Made by a program: the position numbers and the translations under genes. Below are positions 1 to 8,333 of a stretch of DNA of 64,000 bases, piece after piece. The notes below the pieces were generated by a model, which worked only from the letters and a program-made list of their open reading frames with translations, did no database searches and had not been told where the DNA came from. The first letter of the stretch is position 1, and every line of letters begins with the position of its first letter. Location: NCBI GenBank assembly GCA_964242945.1, contig CAXTCF010000002.1:8393-72392 (forward strand), in the 5' to 3' direction. The DNA is from Mesorhizobium_B sp964242945 (GTDB lineage Bacteria > Pseudomonadota > Alphaproteobacteria > Rhizobiales > Rhizobiaceae).

Positions 1-318
1 TGCCACGCAGGCCTCCAGCAGCGCGCGTGTTTTGCCCGTGTTGTTTTCGTAGTAGCCGAGCGGGTCGGCAACGGAGTCGGGCACCACCACCGAGCCGGCG
101 AAGTGAATGACGGCATCCACGCGGCGCTCGGCGATCAGGCGCGCAACCAAGCCGCGGTCGGCGATGTCGCCCTGCACCAGCGTTGCTTCGGGCGCGACCG
201 CCCAGGCAAAGCCGCTGGAAAGCCGGTCCAAAACCACCACGTCTTCGCCGTGGTCCAGCAGTTCCCAAACCATATGGCTGCCGATATAGCCGGCCCCGCC
301 CGTAACAAGAACAGTCAT
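1..318 (-). CDS. galE: UDP-glucose 4-epimerase-like NAD-dependent epimerase (3' end outside window)
   Basis: First 106 residues of an extended short-chain dehydrogenase/reductase. The protein starts at the ATG complementary to 316-318 and reads MTVLVTGGAGYIGSH, the NAD-binding Rossmann GxxGxxG motif of GalE-type enzymes. VVLDRLSSG, QGDIAD and VIHFAG follow at the positions expected for UDP-sugar 4-epimerases. GalE interconverts UDP-glucose and UDP-galactose (or UDP-GlcNAc and UDP-GalNAc) in the cytoplasm. The catalytic Ser/Tyr/Lys region lies beyond the left edge, so substrate choice cannot be judged. It is divergent from the inositol/glycosyltransferase cluster and could supply a sugar nucleotide to it, which is an inference from position only. 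Confidence 0.85.
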   Translation of the reverse strand, partial: MTVLVTGGAGYIGSHMVWELLDHGEDVVVLDRLSSGFAWAVAPEATLVQGDIADRGLVARLIAERRVDAVIHFAGSVVVPDSVADPLGYYENNTGKTRALLEACVA

Positions 319-1062
319 AAACACCCTTTGCGCGAAAGCGCACCTTCTGCGCTCTCGTGATAGATCGACCGCGCGGCAGTGGCTACACCGCTGCGCCGGC
401 TTATTGCCGTTGGCGCGCAACCGCCGCGGACGCCTGCGCGGCTGATCGCGCGCACAAATCGCGAAAAATCGCGCCGAGCGTCGGAAGCTGGCTTCGCCTA
501 TCACACTTCCGAACCGGCTCGAAACCGTCCCGGCGCGTGTGGCAAAAAAAGCTCCTTTGGCGATCGGGCATGAGGCGAGAACAGGTGTGGCCGATCGGCA
601 GCGGGAGCCGTTTCCATGACATCGGGGAAGCCGCGCGGCGTGGAGGATGCGCACGAGGAGGGTTGGGCTGCTTCTGCCGGCCGACGGGGTGGAGGCGGCG
701 TTTAAATGTCAGGCTTTGCTCAAAAAAATCGCAGCGGTGGCGGAAGTTTCGGCGGCCCATCCCACGCGGCCTGCTTGTCCTGAAACGGTCGAGAAGCCAG
801 TCAAAGCCGTGACACCGCCGGGCCATTACAGTCTGCCCGCTCTGCCATGATGGCTTCGGAGTGGCGGAAAGCTGTTCCCATTGAGGCAATATGACCCACG
901 GTCCTTGACCGGCTGCGGGTCGCCCGCAACCGTTTCGCGCCTATGATAGTTGAACTTTGATCGGCCTGCGGCTGCGGCTGAGATGCGGGCGTGCGGCCGG
1001 TCGCGTCGTTGGCATTGAGAACGGCCGGGGGAGACGGCTTTCTTCAACAAGATAGGACTTCT
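319..1062. other. 744-bp divergent intergenic region without a recognised gene
   Basis: This region separates galE (minus) from the inositol synthase cluster (plus). Several open frames cross it on both strands, but all have arginine-rich, low-complexity products typical of GC-rich non-coding DNA. No tRNA or rRNA was seen and no convincing promoter could be fixed. It presumably holds the promoters of both divergent units. An unrecognised small RNA is possible but nothing specific supports one. Confidence 0.4.
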
Positions 1063-2259
1063 ATGTTAAACGTTACACACAGGCCTGAGCGATTGGGAGT
1101 CGCCATCGTCGGGTTGGGAGGTGCTGTTGCGACCACGGCGGTAGCCGGCATCGAGATGATCAAGGCCGGCTCCAACCGGCAGGACGGACTGCCGCTGGCC
1201 GATGTTTCCGTGCCGGGCCTGAGCAACTACCGCGACATCGTGTTCGGCGGCTGGGACCTGAACGGCAACGACCTGGGCGCGGCTGCGGAAGAGCACGGCG
1301 TGCTGTCCAAGGCCGACCTCAACGACGGCGCTTCGGCCCTGAAGAGCATGAAGCCCTGGGCCGCCGTAGGCAGCGGCAGGTTCTGCAAGAACGTGGTGGG
1401 CCGCAACATGGCGGCTGCCAAGAACCACCGCGAAGCGGTCGAGATGATCTCCGATGACATCCGGCGCTTCAAGGAGGAAAGCGGCGTCGATCGCGTGGTG
1501 GTGCTCAACCTCGCCTCGACGGAAGCGTGGCCGGACCTGACGGTGGACACGCTGAACTCGGCGGACGCCTTCGAGAAGGGCCTGGACGGCAGCGACGAGG
1601 CGATCGGCCCGGCCATGCTATACGCCTACGCGGCGATCTCCAACGGCTATGGCTATGCCAACTTCACGCCGAGCGTGGCCGCCGACGTGCCGGCCTTGCT
1701 GAGCCTCGCCGAGGAGCGCAACGTGCCGGTGGCCGGCAAGGACGGCAAGACCGGCCAGACCATGATGAAGACGGTGATCGCGCCGGCGCTCAAAGCCCGC
1801 GCGCTGCATGTGGACGGCTGGTTTTCCACCAACATCCTCGGCAACCGCGACGGTCTGGCCCTGACCGACCCGAACTCGCTGCAATCCAAGCTCAACACCA
1901 AGGGCGGCGTGCTGGACGAGATCCTGGGCTATCCCGTCGAGGATCATCTCGTCGATATCCGCTACTACCGCCCGCGCGGCGACGACAAGGAGGCTTGGGA
2001 CAACATCGACGTCACCGGCTTCATGGGCCAGAAGATGCAGATCAAGATCAACTTCCTTTGCAAGGACTCGATCCTGGCGGCGCCGCTGGCCATCGAGATC
2101 GCGCGCGTCGTGGGCTTGGCTTCGCAGCGCGGCGAAGGCGGTGCCCAGGAGCAGCTGAGCCACTTCTTCAAGGCCCCGATGGTCAAGTCCGGGAACACAG
2201 TGGAACACAACTTCTTCCGCCAGGAAGCCATGCTGATGGACTGGCTACACAACGGTTGA
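1063..2259 (+). CDS. ino1: Inositol-3-phosphate synthase (myo-inositol-1-phosphate synthase)
   Basis: 398 residues. It converts glucose 6-phosphate to 1L-myo-inositol 3-phosphate with bound NAD, the entry step to all inositol compounds. An N-terminal Rossmann motif VAIVGLGGAVATT lies at residues 13-25, and the length fits the bacterial type. Other visible segments are LNLASTEAW near 145-155 and the DGWFSTNILGNRDG segment near 250, characteristic of MIPS. ATG 1063 is chosen over the in-frame GTG at 991 because the extra 24 residues look non-coding and AGGA lies just upstream of the ATG. It is the first gene of a plus-strand run whose later members include GT4 and PIG-L enzymes, which suggests that its product is glycosylated. 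De novo inositol synthesis is uncommon in rhizobial relatives, which usually import inositol. Confidence 0.88.
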   Translation: MLNVTHRPERLGVAIVGLGGAVATTAVAGIEMIKAGSNRQDGLPLADVSVPGLSNYRDIVFGGWDLNGNDLGAAAEEHGVLSKADLNDGASALKSMKPWAAVGSGRFCKNVVGRNMAAAKNHREAVEMISDDIRRFKEESGVDRVVVLNLASTEAWPDLTVDTLNSADAFEKGLDGSDEAIGPAMLYAYAAISNGYGYANFTPSVAADVPALLSLAEERNVPVAGKDGKTGQTMMKTVIAPALKARALHVDGWFSTNILGNRDGLALTDPNSLQSKLNTKGGVLDEILGYPVEDHLVDIRYYRPRGDDKEAWDNIDVTGFMGQKMQIKINFLCKDSILAAPLAIEIARVVGLASQRGEGGAQEQLSHFFKAPMVKSGNTVEHNFFRQEAMLMDWLHNG

Positions 2260-2266
2260 TCCCGCT

Positions 2267-3217
2267 TTGCTCGACCTCGTGGACAAAGAACGCATCTCCG
2301 CAGATGCGGAACCGCCGCCAGCCACGCTCGACCCTTCGCTGAAACCTCTCTTCGGCGAATTGGGCGACCTGAAGCGCGTCCGCTCCGCCGGGCGCGAAGG
2401 ATCGATCGCCAGCCGGCTTTTTCAGCAGAGCTGGGCTGAGCTTGTGGCGGGCGTCGATCCCGGCACCGTGGCATACGCCATCACCGGCCGCGCGCTTGCC
2501 GCCGGCCGGATGGGTGACATCGACGGAAATACCATGCTGGCAGCCGGCGTGGCGCCGGACGAAGCCGCTGCCGTGCTGTGCGCTGCGGTGGAAGATGTGG
2601 GCGAGGGCTTGGAACCGGCCCAGCGCCGCAGTCTGGCGGAGGCTGCATCGATGCCGCCCGGCCCTGCCGCGGAAAGGCTGCCGGCGTTTGTCGCCGCGCT
2701 GCAAGCTCAGCCTCGCGCGGGCGTGACCTGCCCTGGCAAGCCGCGCATCATCCTGGAGCCGCCGGAAAACCACGCCGAGCACTGCCTGATGGTCGCCGTC
2801 TATGGCGTGCTGCTATCGCCCCGCTACGGCGCAAGGCCGGAAACGGTCTTCCTGGCCGCGATCGCCCATCACTTCCACAATGCCGGGCTGCCGGATTCCG
2901 GTTTCACCGGCGAGATGCTGCTCGGTCCCCATCTGCTGCCCGTGATGGAGCACTTCACCCGCGCGGCATTGGCTGAGCTGGCGGCGCCGTTGCGACGGCA
3001 GGTTGAGGAAGCACGCAGCATCCTGCCCGATGCCGCCACGCCGGAAGGCCGCGCCTTCCACGCCGCCGACACGATCGACCGCGTGATGCAGATCGCCCAG
3101 CACCTGACCGCGGCGACGCTCACCATGGACCGCGTGCTCGGCGAGATGGCGCTCGTCCACGACGGCCCGGTGAAAGGGTTTCAGGACCGCGTGTTGGCCG
3201 AGATGGGCTTGCCGTGA
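2267..3217 (+). CDS. HD-like domain protein of the inositol glycoside cluster
   Basis: 316 residues, not a family I can name precisely. The C-terminal half has a histidine pattern of HD-type metal hydrolases: ENHAEHC (H169, H172), then AIAHHFHNAG (H201-H202) where a canonical HD doublet would be expected, then HAADTIDRV (H265, D268). The N-terminal 150 residues are helical and Ala/Leu-rich without a recognised motif. It starts at TTG 2267, seven bases after the ino1 stop; GTG 2279 is an alternative. It overlaps the next gene by 4 bp (GTGA), so it is translated in the same operon. A phosphohydrolase acting on a phosphorylated inositol intermediate would fit the pathway, but this is inference and the altered HD doublet leaves catalysis uncertain. 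Confidence 0.6.
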   Translation: MLDLVDKERISADAEPPPATLDPSLKPLFGELGDLKRVRSAGREGSIASRLFQQSWAELVAGVDPGTVAYAITGRALAAGRMGDIDGNTMLAAGVAPDEAAAVLCAAVEDVGEGLEPAQRRSLAEAASMPPGPAAERLPAFVAALQAQPRAGVTCPGKPRIILEPPENHAEHCLMVAVYGVLLSPRYGARPETVFLAAIAHHFHNAGLPDSGFTGEMLLGPHLLPVMEHFTRAALAELAAPLRRQVEEARSILPDAATPEGRAFHAADTIDRVMQIAQHLTAATLTMDRVLGEMALVHDGPVKGFQDRVLAEMGLP

Positions 3218-4332
3218 CGCTCCGTTCGCCCGTTTCCGGGGCGCCCTTGCACGAGGACACGCCGCACAGCCTATGTGAGCCGGATGGGCGGCGCTGGGCG
3301 GTGGTGGATGGCATTCCCTTCCTGCGCACCGGCCGCGACGACCTCGCGCGCGAAGCGCTCGCGTGCCTCGACAGGGGCGACGAGGCCGGTGCGCTGGCCG
3401 AACTGCTGCGCGATGCCGACGACTGGTGGAACGAGCCGCCGCCGGACCGTGCCGCCTTGCGCGAACTGATCGCCGACCGCGACCGGCTGAGCCTGCGCGA
3501 GGCGATGGCGGGTTTGGGCTTCGGCCGTGTCGGCGACTATTTTGCCCACCGCTGGACCGACCCGACTTTTCTGGCTGGCCTGGGCCTTCTCCAGGCGCAT
3601 TGGAATGCCCCGGTCGCCGCCCTCGAATTGGCTTGCGGCATCGGCCACTATCTCCGGGTGCTGCGGGATCATGGCGTTGCAGTCACAGGCGGGGACGTGG
3701 TGTGGGCGAAGCTCTGGATTGCGCGGCACTTCGTTGTCGGCGCGGAAGCGAAGCTCGTCTGCTTCGATGCCGCTGCACCTTGGCCTCTGGCGGACATGCG
3801 CTTCGACCTCGTGCTCTGCCAGGACGCTTTCTACTTCCTGGAACCCAAGCCGACCATCCTGGCGAAGCTGCGCGGGACCCTTGCGTCCGGCGGCGCGCTT
3901 CTGGTCGGCCACGTCCACAACCGCGAAGCCACCAACCACTCTGCCGGCGCCGCGCTGACTGCCGGGGAAGCCGCGGCGCTGTTTCCGAATGCTCTGGCCT
4001 ATGACGACGCCGAACTGACGCGCGCCGTTGCCGAGGGCCGGACACCCCTGTCGCGTCCGCTGTCCGATCTGCGTGCCGCCGAGGCTTTTGCTCTGGCCGA
4101 AACGGCGGGGGCAGCCCCGATCAGCCTTTCCCCTTCATCCTCATCGCCCCGCCTGCGGCGCAACCCGCTTTACCGGCAGACCGGCGACCGCTGGACGATC
4201 GCTTGGCCTTCATCCCGCTATCAGGCCGAATATGCGGCGCTTGCCACCTTCCCGCCGGAGGACGACAGCGCCGGCCCGACGCCGGAAAATGTGCGCCGCC
4301 GCGTCTTTGTCGAACTGCCGGAGCGCTGGTGA
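3214..4332 (+). CDS. Trm112-like / SAM-dependent methyltransferase fusion
   Basis: 372 residues, GTG start overlapping the previous stop by 4 bp. Residues 1-40 resemble a Trm112-like zinc-ribbon module that has lost most of its cysteines (PVSGAPL and WAVVDGIPFLRTG). Residues 133-165 carry the SAM-binding motif I (ALELACGIGHYLRVL), followed by an acidic strand end (VTGGDVVW) and motif IV (FDLVLCQDAFYFL) near 197-209, as in class I methyltransferases. The enzyme probably O-, N- or C-methylates a small molecule made by the surrounding gene run. The substrate is not deducible. The C-terminal 100 residues have no assigned domain. Confidence 0.72.
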   Translation: MTLRSPVSGAPLHEDTPHSLCEPDGRRWAVVDGIPFLRTGRDDLAREALACLDRGDEAGALAELLRDADDWWNEPPPDRAALRELIADRDRLSLREAMAGLGFGRVGDYFAHRWTDPTFLAGLGLLQAHWNAPVAALELACGIGHYLRVLRDHGVAVTGGDVVWAKLWIARHFVVGAEAKLVCFDAAAPWPLADMRFDLVLCQDAFYFLEPKPTILAKLRGTLASGGALLVGHVHNREATNHSAGAALTAGEAAALFPNALAYDDAELTRAVAEGRTPLSRPLSDLRAAEAFALAETAGAAPISLSPSSSSPRLRRNPLYRQTGDRWTIAWPSSRYQAEYAALATFPPEDDSAGPTPENVRRRVFVELPERW

Positions 4333-4366
4333 TGGGCGTTTCGGCGTTTCATCCAGAAGGCATTCC

Positions 4367-5212
4367 GTGACTCTGCGCTTCGCCTACAACACCAACGGCA
4401 CGGCTTCCCACCGGCTGGACGACGCGCTCGTGCTGATGAGCGAGGCGGGTTATGCCGGCGTGGCGCTGACGCTGGATCACCATCACTTCGACCCGCTGGT
4501 TGGTGATTGGGAAGCGCGCTCCTGGCGCCTCAAGGAACGCCTGGATGAACTGAGGCTCGGCTCGGTGATCGAGACGGGTGCCCGCTACCTGCTCGACCCG
4601 CGCGCCAAGCACGAGCCGACTTTTCTGTCCGCCTCGGCTGAAGGGCGCGCGCGGCGCGTGGCCTTTCTGAAGCGAGCCGTGGACATTGCCGCGATCCTGG
4701 GTTCGGAGGCTGTTTCGTTCTGGGCTGGCGTGCCGAAGCCGGGTGTCGATCACGGCCAAGCGCGCGGCTGGCTCCGGGACGGCGTCGCCGCAGTTGTCGA
4801 ATACGCCGAGGCGCGCGGCGTCACGGCGGCGCTGGAGCCGGAGCCTGGTATGTTGATCGAAACCGTGGACGATTTTCTGAACCTGGCGGAAGGTCTGCCG
4901 AGCCTCAAGCTGGCGCTCGACCTCGGCCATTTGCTGGTGACCGGGGAGCGCGAGCCGGCCGCCGCGGTTCACGAGTTCGCGCCGAGACTGGGAACGGTGT
5001 CCCTGGAAGACATGAAGCGGGGCGAGCACATTCATCTGGCTTTCGGCGAAGGCGACATGGACACGCCGGCCGTGCTGGACGCGCTGGAAGCCGCAAACGT
5101 CACTAGACTGGTCTGCATCGAGCTCAGCCGCGACAGCCACCGCGCCGACCGCATGATCCCCGATGCGATGGCTTATCTGCAAAACTGCCGCGGCACGCCG
5201 GCGAGATCTTAA
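4367..5212 (+). CDS. TIM-barrel sugar phosphate isomerase/epimerase-like protein (EboE-like)
   Basis: 281 residues of the xylose isomerase-like TIM-barrel superfamily. Likely metal ligands are visible: Glu in ALEPEPG, Asp and His in LALDLGH, and Glu in VCIELSRDSH. The N-terminus RFAYNTNG...HRLDDAL with ALTLDHHHFDP resembles, from memory, the TIM-barrel proteins (EboE type) of ebo secondary-metabolite clusters; I could not verify this by search. GTG 4367 is selected because AGAAGG lies six bases upstream, and a 34-bp gap separates it from the methyltransferase. It probably isomerises or epimerises a sugar or cyclitol (phosphate) in the pathway of this operon. Confidence 0.75.
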   Translation: MTLRFAYNTNGTASHRLDDALVLMSEAGYAGVALTLDHHHFDPLVGDWEARSWRLKERLDELRLGSVIETGARYLLDPRAKHEPTFLSASAEGRARRVAFLKRAVDIAAILGSEAVSFWAGVPKPGVDHGQARGWLRDGVAAVVEYAEARGVTAALEPEPGMLIETVDDFLNLAEGLPSLKLALDLGHLLVTGEREPAAAVHEFAPRLGTVSLEDMKRGEHIHLAFGEGDMDTPAVLDALEAANVTRLVCIELSRDSHRADRMIPDAMAYLQNCRGTPARS

Positions 5213-5221
5213 GAAAGCCCC

Positions 5222-6454
5222 ATGCGCATCTGCTTCGTCAGCCGCCGCTTCTTTCCCGCCATTTCCGGCATGAGCGTCTATGCGATCAACCTGCTGCGCG
5301 AACTGGTGAACGCCGGGCACGACGTCACCATGATCAGCCAGTACCGCGGCGATCCGTTCGGCACAAAGGTCTATGGCGGCGGACCGCCGCCGCCTGTGCC
5401 GGGCGTGCATGTGATCGGCTTGGAACAGCTTGGCGAGCAGGAAAACGGCGACTTCGAGCGCGACATCGACCGCATGGTGGACGTGATCGAGGCCGAGCAC
5501 GCCAAAAAACCGTTCGACATTCTCCACGCGCAATACGGCTACCCTACCGGCTGGGCCGTTCTGCTCGCTTCGCAGAAGCTGGGACTCCCGAACGTCGTTT
5601 CCATTCAAGGCGGTGACGGCCATTGGGTGGGATCTTGCTGCGAAACGCACAAGCTCGCTATGCGGAACGTGCTGAACCACGCCAACGCGCTGCTGATCGG
5701 CGGCGAATCCTTCATCGACGAGGTGACGGAGCGCCTGGGCACCGCGCGCGATCGCTTCATCGTCGTTCCAGGGGCGGTGGACACCAACCGCTTCTTTCCC
5801 GCCGACGAGGGCCGCGTTGGCGCCGCAGCTGAGCCCGCGCGGCTGCTCTATCACGGCCGGGTTGACCGCCGGAAAGGCGCGCTCGACTTTCTGGATGCGC
5901 TGGCACTGCTGCGGGAACGCGGCGTGCCGTTCCACGGCATCGTTTCGGGCATCGGGCCCGACGTGGAGCCATGCCGAGAACTGGCGGCAAAGCACAATCT
6001 TGGACCTGACATCGTCAGCTTCACCGGCTATGCCGACTACGACGCTGTGCCCTCGCTCTACCGCGAGGCCGACGTGTTCGTGTCGCCGACCTACATGGAA
6101 GGCTTCTCCAATACGATCCTGGAAGCCATGGCATCCGGCCTGCCCAACGTGTCCTGCTTCGCGGTCGGCGTGAACGACTGCCTGCGCAACGAGGAAAACG
6201 GGCTGTTGACCCAGCCGGGCGACGTGCCGGCGCTAGCCGAATCGCTGACCCGCATCATCACGGACGCAACGTTGCGCAGGCGCATCGCGCAAGCCGGCCT
6301 GGAGGAGTGCCGGCGCGTTTACTCCTGGACGGCGGTTGGCCGGCAGATCATGGCCGTTTATGATCAGGTTGTGGGCAAGCAGCCCGACGCTGCCTTCAGC
6401 CCGGACCTGCCGATGACGCCCTGCCGCTTCCGCGCGGAACCGCACCTGCTGTGA
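5222..6454 (+). CDS. GT4 family glycosyltransferase (MshA-like role proposed)
   Basis: 410 residues, GT-B fold, retaining GT4 family. The N-terminal acceptor domain begins RICFVSRRFFPAISGMS. The donor-binding half has LYHGRVDRRKG at 209-219, and the E-x7-E signature of GT4 enzymes (EGFSNTILEAMASG) gives E293 and E301. MshA, which joins GlcNAc to inositol 3-phosphate, belongs to this family, but so do hundreds of unrelated enzymes. The combination with ino1 and the PIG-L gene is what suggests an inositol acceptor. The start ATG lies 9 bp after the TIM-barrel stop, and the 3' end overlaps the deacetylase by 4 bp, so the two are translationally coupled. No signal peptide or membrane segment is seen. 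Confidence 0.82.
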   Translation: MRICFVSRRFFPAISGMSVYAINLLRELVNAGHDVTMISQYRGDPFGTKVYGGGPPPPVPGVHVIGLEQLGEQENGDFERDIDRMVDVIEAEHAKKPFDILHAQYGYPTGWAVLLASQKLGLPNVVSIQGGDGHWVGSCCETHKLAMRNVLNHANALLIGGESFIDEVTERLGTARDRFIVVPGAVDTNRFFPADEGRVGAAAEPARLLYHGRVDRRKGALDFLDALALLRERGVPFHGIVSGIGPDVEPCRELAAKHNLGPDIVSFTGYADYDAVPSLYREADVFVSPTYMEGFSNTILEAMASGLPNVSCFAVGVNDCLRNEENGLLTQPGDVPALAESLTRIITDATLRRRIAQAGLEECRRVYSWTAVGRQIMAVYDQVVGKQPDAAFSPDLPMTPCRFRAEPHLL

Positions 6455-7197
6455 CGCGCACGGCGCTCGCTTTCTCCCCGCACTTGGATGATGCCGCCTT
6501 TTCCTGCGGCGGGACGCTGGCTGAACTTGCCCTGAACGGTTGGCGTGTGGTGGTGGCAACGGTGTTCACCGCTACCGTACCTGACCCGCGGGGATTCGCG
6601 CTCGCCTGTCAGCTCGACAAGGGGTTGGGCGCGGAAGTGGACTATATGGCCTTGCGCCGCGCGGAGGACGCGATGGCTATGCAGGCGCTGGGTGCCGTTC
6701 CCGGCTGGCTGCCGTTCAGGGAAGCGCCGCATCGCGGCTACGAGTCCGCGCCGGCGCTGTTCGGCGGCGTCCAAGAGGCGGACCAGATCGATGGCGTGCT
6801 CGGTGAAGCGTTCAGTGCGCTGATCGCGCAGCACCGGCCCGACCTCCTGCTAGCCCCGCAGGCGGTGGGCGGGCATGTCGATCACATCCAGGTAGTGCGG
6901 GGCCTCAAACAGGCTTTGGATGCCGATGCCCTTCCGGTGCTCTGGTGGACCGATTATCCCTACGCGATCCGGCGCGATACACCCAGCCGGCCATTCGCCC
7001 AGGAGTTGGAGGCGCTTCCCGCCCTCGACTTTGCCCTCGGCGAAGCGTCGCTTACCGCAAAGCAGGAGGCCGTGCTTGCCTACCAGAGCCAGATCGGCTT
7101 CCAGTTTGGCGGGGCAGAGGCCCTGGCGCAGCGTTTGGCAGAGGCAGGGCGCACCGAAAGCTTCCGCGGCAGCGGCGCATTGCCACCATCGCCATAG
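6451..7197 (+). CDS. PIG-L/LmbE family zinc N-deacetylase (MshB-like)
   Basis: 248 residues. Metal-binding motif 1 is SPHLDDAAFS (H11, D13, D14) and motif 2 is GGHVDH (H142, H145). With the same two-residue offset these match MshB H13, D15, D16 and H147, so the full zinc triad and the general base are present. PIG-L enzymes remove acetyl from N-acetylglucosaminyl groups attached to inositol (MshB, GPI PIG-L), from bacillithiol precursors, or from antibiotic intermediates. GTG start coupled to the glycosyltransferase (GTGA overlap). It is the last gene of the tight run; the next gene begins 95 bp later. Deacetylation of the GT4 product is the most natural reading. Confidence 0.85.
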   Translation: MTRTALAFSPHLDDAAFSCGGTLAELALNGWRVVVATVFTATVPDPRGFALACQLDKGLGAEVDYMALRRAEDAMAMQALGAVPGWLPFREAPHRGYESAPALFGGVQEADQIDGVLGEAFSALIAQHRPDLLLAPQAVGGHVDHIQVVRGLKQALDADALPVLWWTDYPYAIRRDTPSRPFAQELEALPALDFALGEASLTAKQEAVLAYQSQIGFQFGGAEALAQRLAEAGRTESFRGSGALPPSP

Positions 7198-7292
7198 GGC
7201 GGCCGCGGGCTTTGGCTGTGGCATGCCGGACATCATAGCGCGAGCCTTCGAGCGGCTGAAGGTCTGGCCGTAACTCTCGGTGGATAAGCGCG

Positions 7293-8333
7293 ATGCGTGC
7301 GATGATCTATGAAGCGTTCGGCGTCAGGCCGGAGATACGGGTGGTCCCCGATCCGGCGCCGGCGGCGGGCGGCGTTGTCGTGAAGGTGGCGGCGACCGGG
7401 CTGTGCCGCAGCGATTGGCATGGCTGGATGGGCCATGACAGCGATATCCGGCTGCCGCACGTTCCCGGCCACGAACTGGCGGGCGAGGTTATTGCCTGCG
7501 GCGCAGGTGTTTTCCGCTTCGGCCGAGGTGACCGCGTGACGGTGCCCTTTGTTTCCGGCTGCGGCCGGTGCTTCGAGTGTCGTTCTGGCAACCAGCAGGT
7601 CTGCGAGCGGCAGTTCCAGCCGGGCTTCACCGCCTGGGGCTCGTTTGCGGAATATGTCGCGCTCGACCATGCCGACGGCAACCTCGTTCGCCTTCCGGAA
7701 AGCATCGACTGTGAAACGGCGGCAAGCCTTGGCTGTCGCTTTGCTACGTCATTCCGGGCCGTCGTGGATCAGGGGAAAGTAAGGGGCGGCGAGTGGGTCG
7801 CCGTTCACGGCTGCGGCGGGATAGGCTTGTCCGCGATCATGATCGCCGCCGCGATGGGTGCGAACCCGGTTGCTGTCGACATCTCGACCGAAAAGCTCGA
7901 TTTGGCTCGCAGTATCGGCGCAGTGGCGACGATTGACGCAAGTAGCACCGCCGATGTTCCGGAAGCCGTGCGCGGGATCACGGGAGGCGGCGCTCACTTG
8001 TCTCTCGACGCGCTCGGCTCGCCCACGACCTGCTTCAACTCGATCAAGAACCTACGCCGCCGGGGCCGCCATGTTCAGGTAGGCCTGATGCTGGCGGAGC
8101 ACGCGACGCCGCAGATCCCGATGGCGCAGGTGATCGCCCACGAACTGGAGATCTACGGCAGCCACGGCATGCAGGCCTGGCGCTACAACGCGATGCTGGA
8201 GATGATGGCGCAGGGCAGGCTACGCCCGCAGCACCTGATCGGCCGCCGCATCAGCCTCGATGAGGCGGTGCAGGAATTGATGGACATGCCAGCATCACGG
8301 GATCTCGGCATCAGCGTTATCAGCCGCTTCTGA
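7293..8333 (+). CDS. Zinc-dependent alcohol dehydrogenase (MDR family)
   Basis: 346 residues, cytoplasmic medium-chain dehydrogenase/reductase. Catalytic zinc ligands are in GLCRSDWHGW and PGHELAG. The structural-zinc lobe has four cysteines (GCGRCFECRSGNQQVC), and the nucleotide-binding motif is GCGGIGLSAIMIA. These are all family hallmarks, so the enzyme should be active on an alcohol, polyol or aldehyde. It lies 95 bp after the PIG-L gene on the same strand and may be a seventh member of that unit or separately transcribed. Its last 14 bases overlap the convergent M20 gene. The substrate is unknown; polyol or cyclitol oxidation would suit the neighbours. Confidence 0.86.
   Translation: MRAMIYEAFGVRPEIRVVPDPAPAAGGVVVKVAATGLCRSDWHGWMGHDSDIRLPHVPGHELAGEVIACGAGVFRFGRGDRVTVPFVSGCGRCFECRSGNQQVCERQFQPGFTAWGSFAEYVALDHADGNLVRLPESIDCETAASLGCRFATSFRAVVDQGKVRGGEWVAVHGCGGIGLSAIMIAAAMGANPVAVDISTEKLDLARSIGAVATIDASSTADVPEAVRGITGGGAHLSLDALGSPTTCFNSIKNLRRRGRHVQVGLMLAEHATPQIPMAQVIAHELEIYGSHGMQAWRYNAMLEMMAQGRLRPQHLIGRRISLDEAVQELMDMPASRDLGISVISRF

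Noticed and set aside
401..889. 162-codon frame in the galE-ino1 gap
   Set aside because: Arg/Ser/Pro-rich composition, no ribosome binding site, no recognisable features.
905..947. TTGACC and TATGAT upstream of ino1 as a promoter
   Set aside because: The spacing of 31 bases is far too long for a sigma-70 promoter.
7224..7274. 16-codon frame after the PIG-L gene
   Set aside because: Too short, no ribosome binding site, no sign of being a PIG-L extension.
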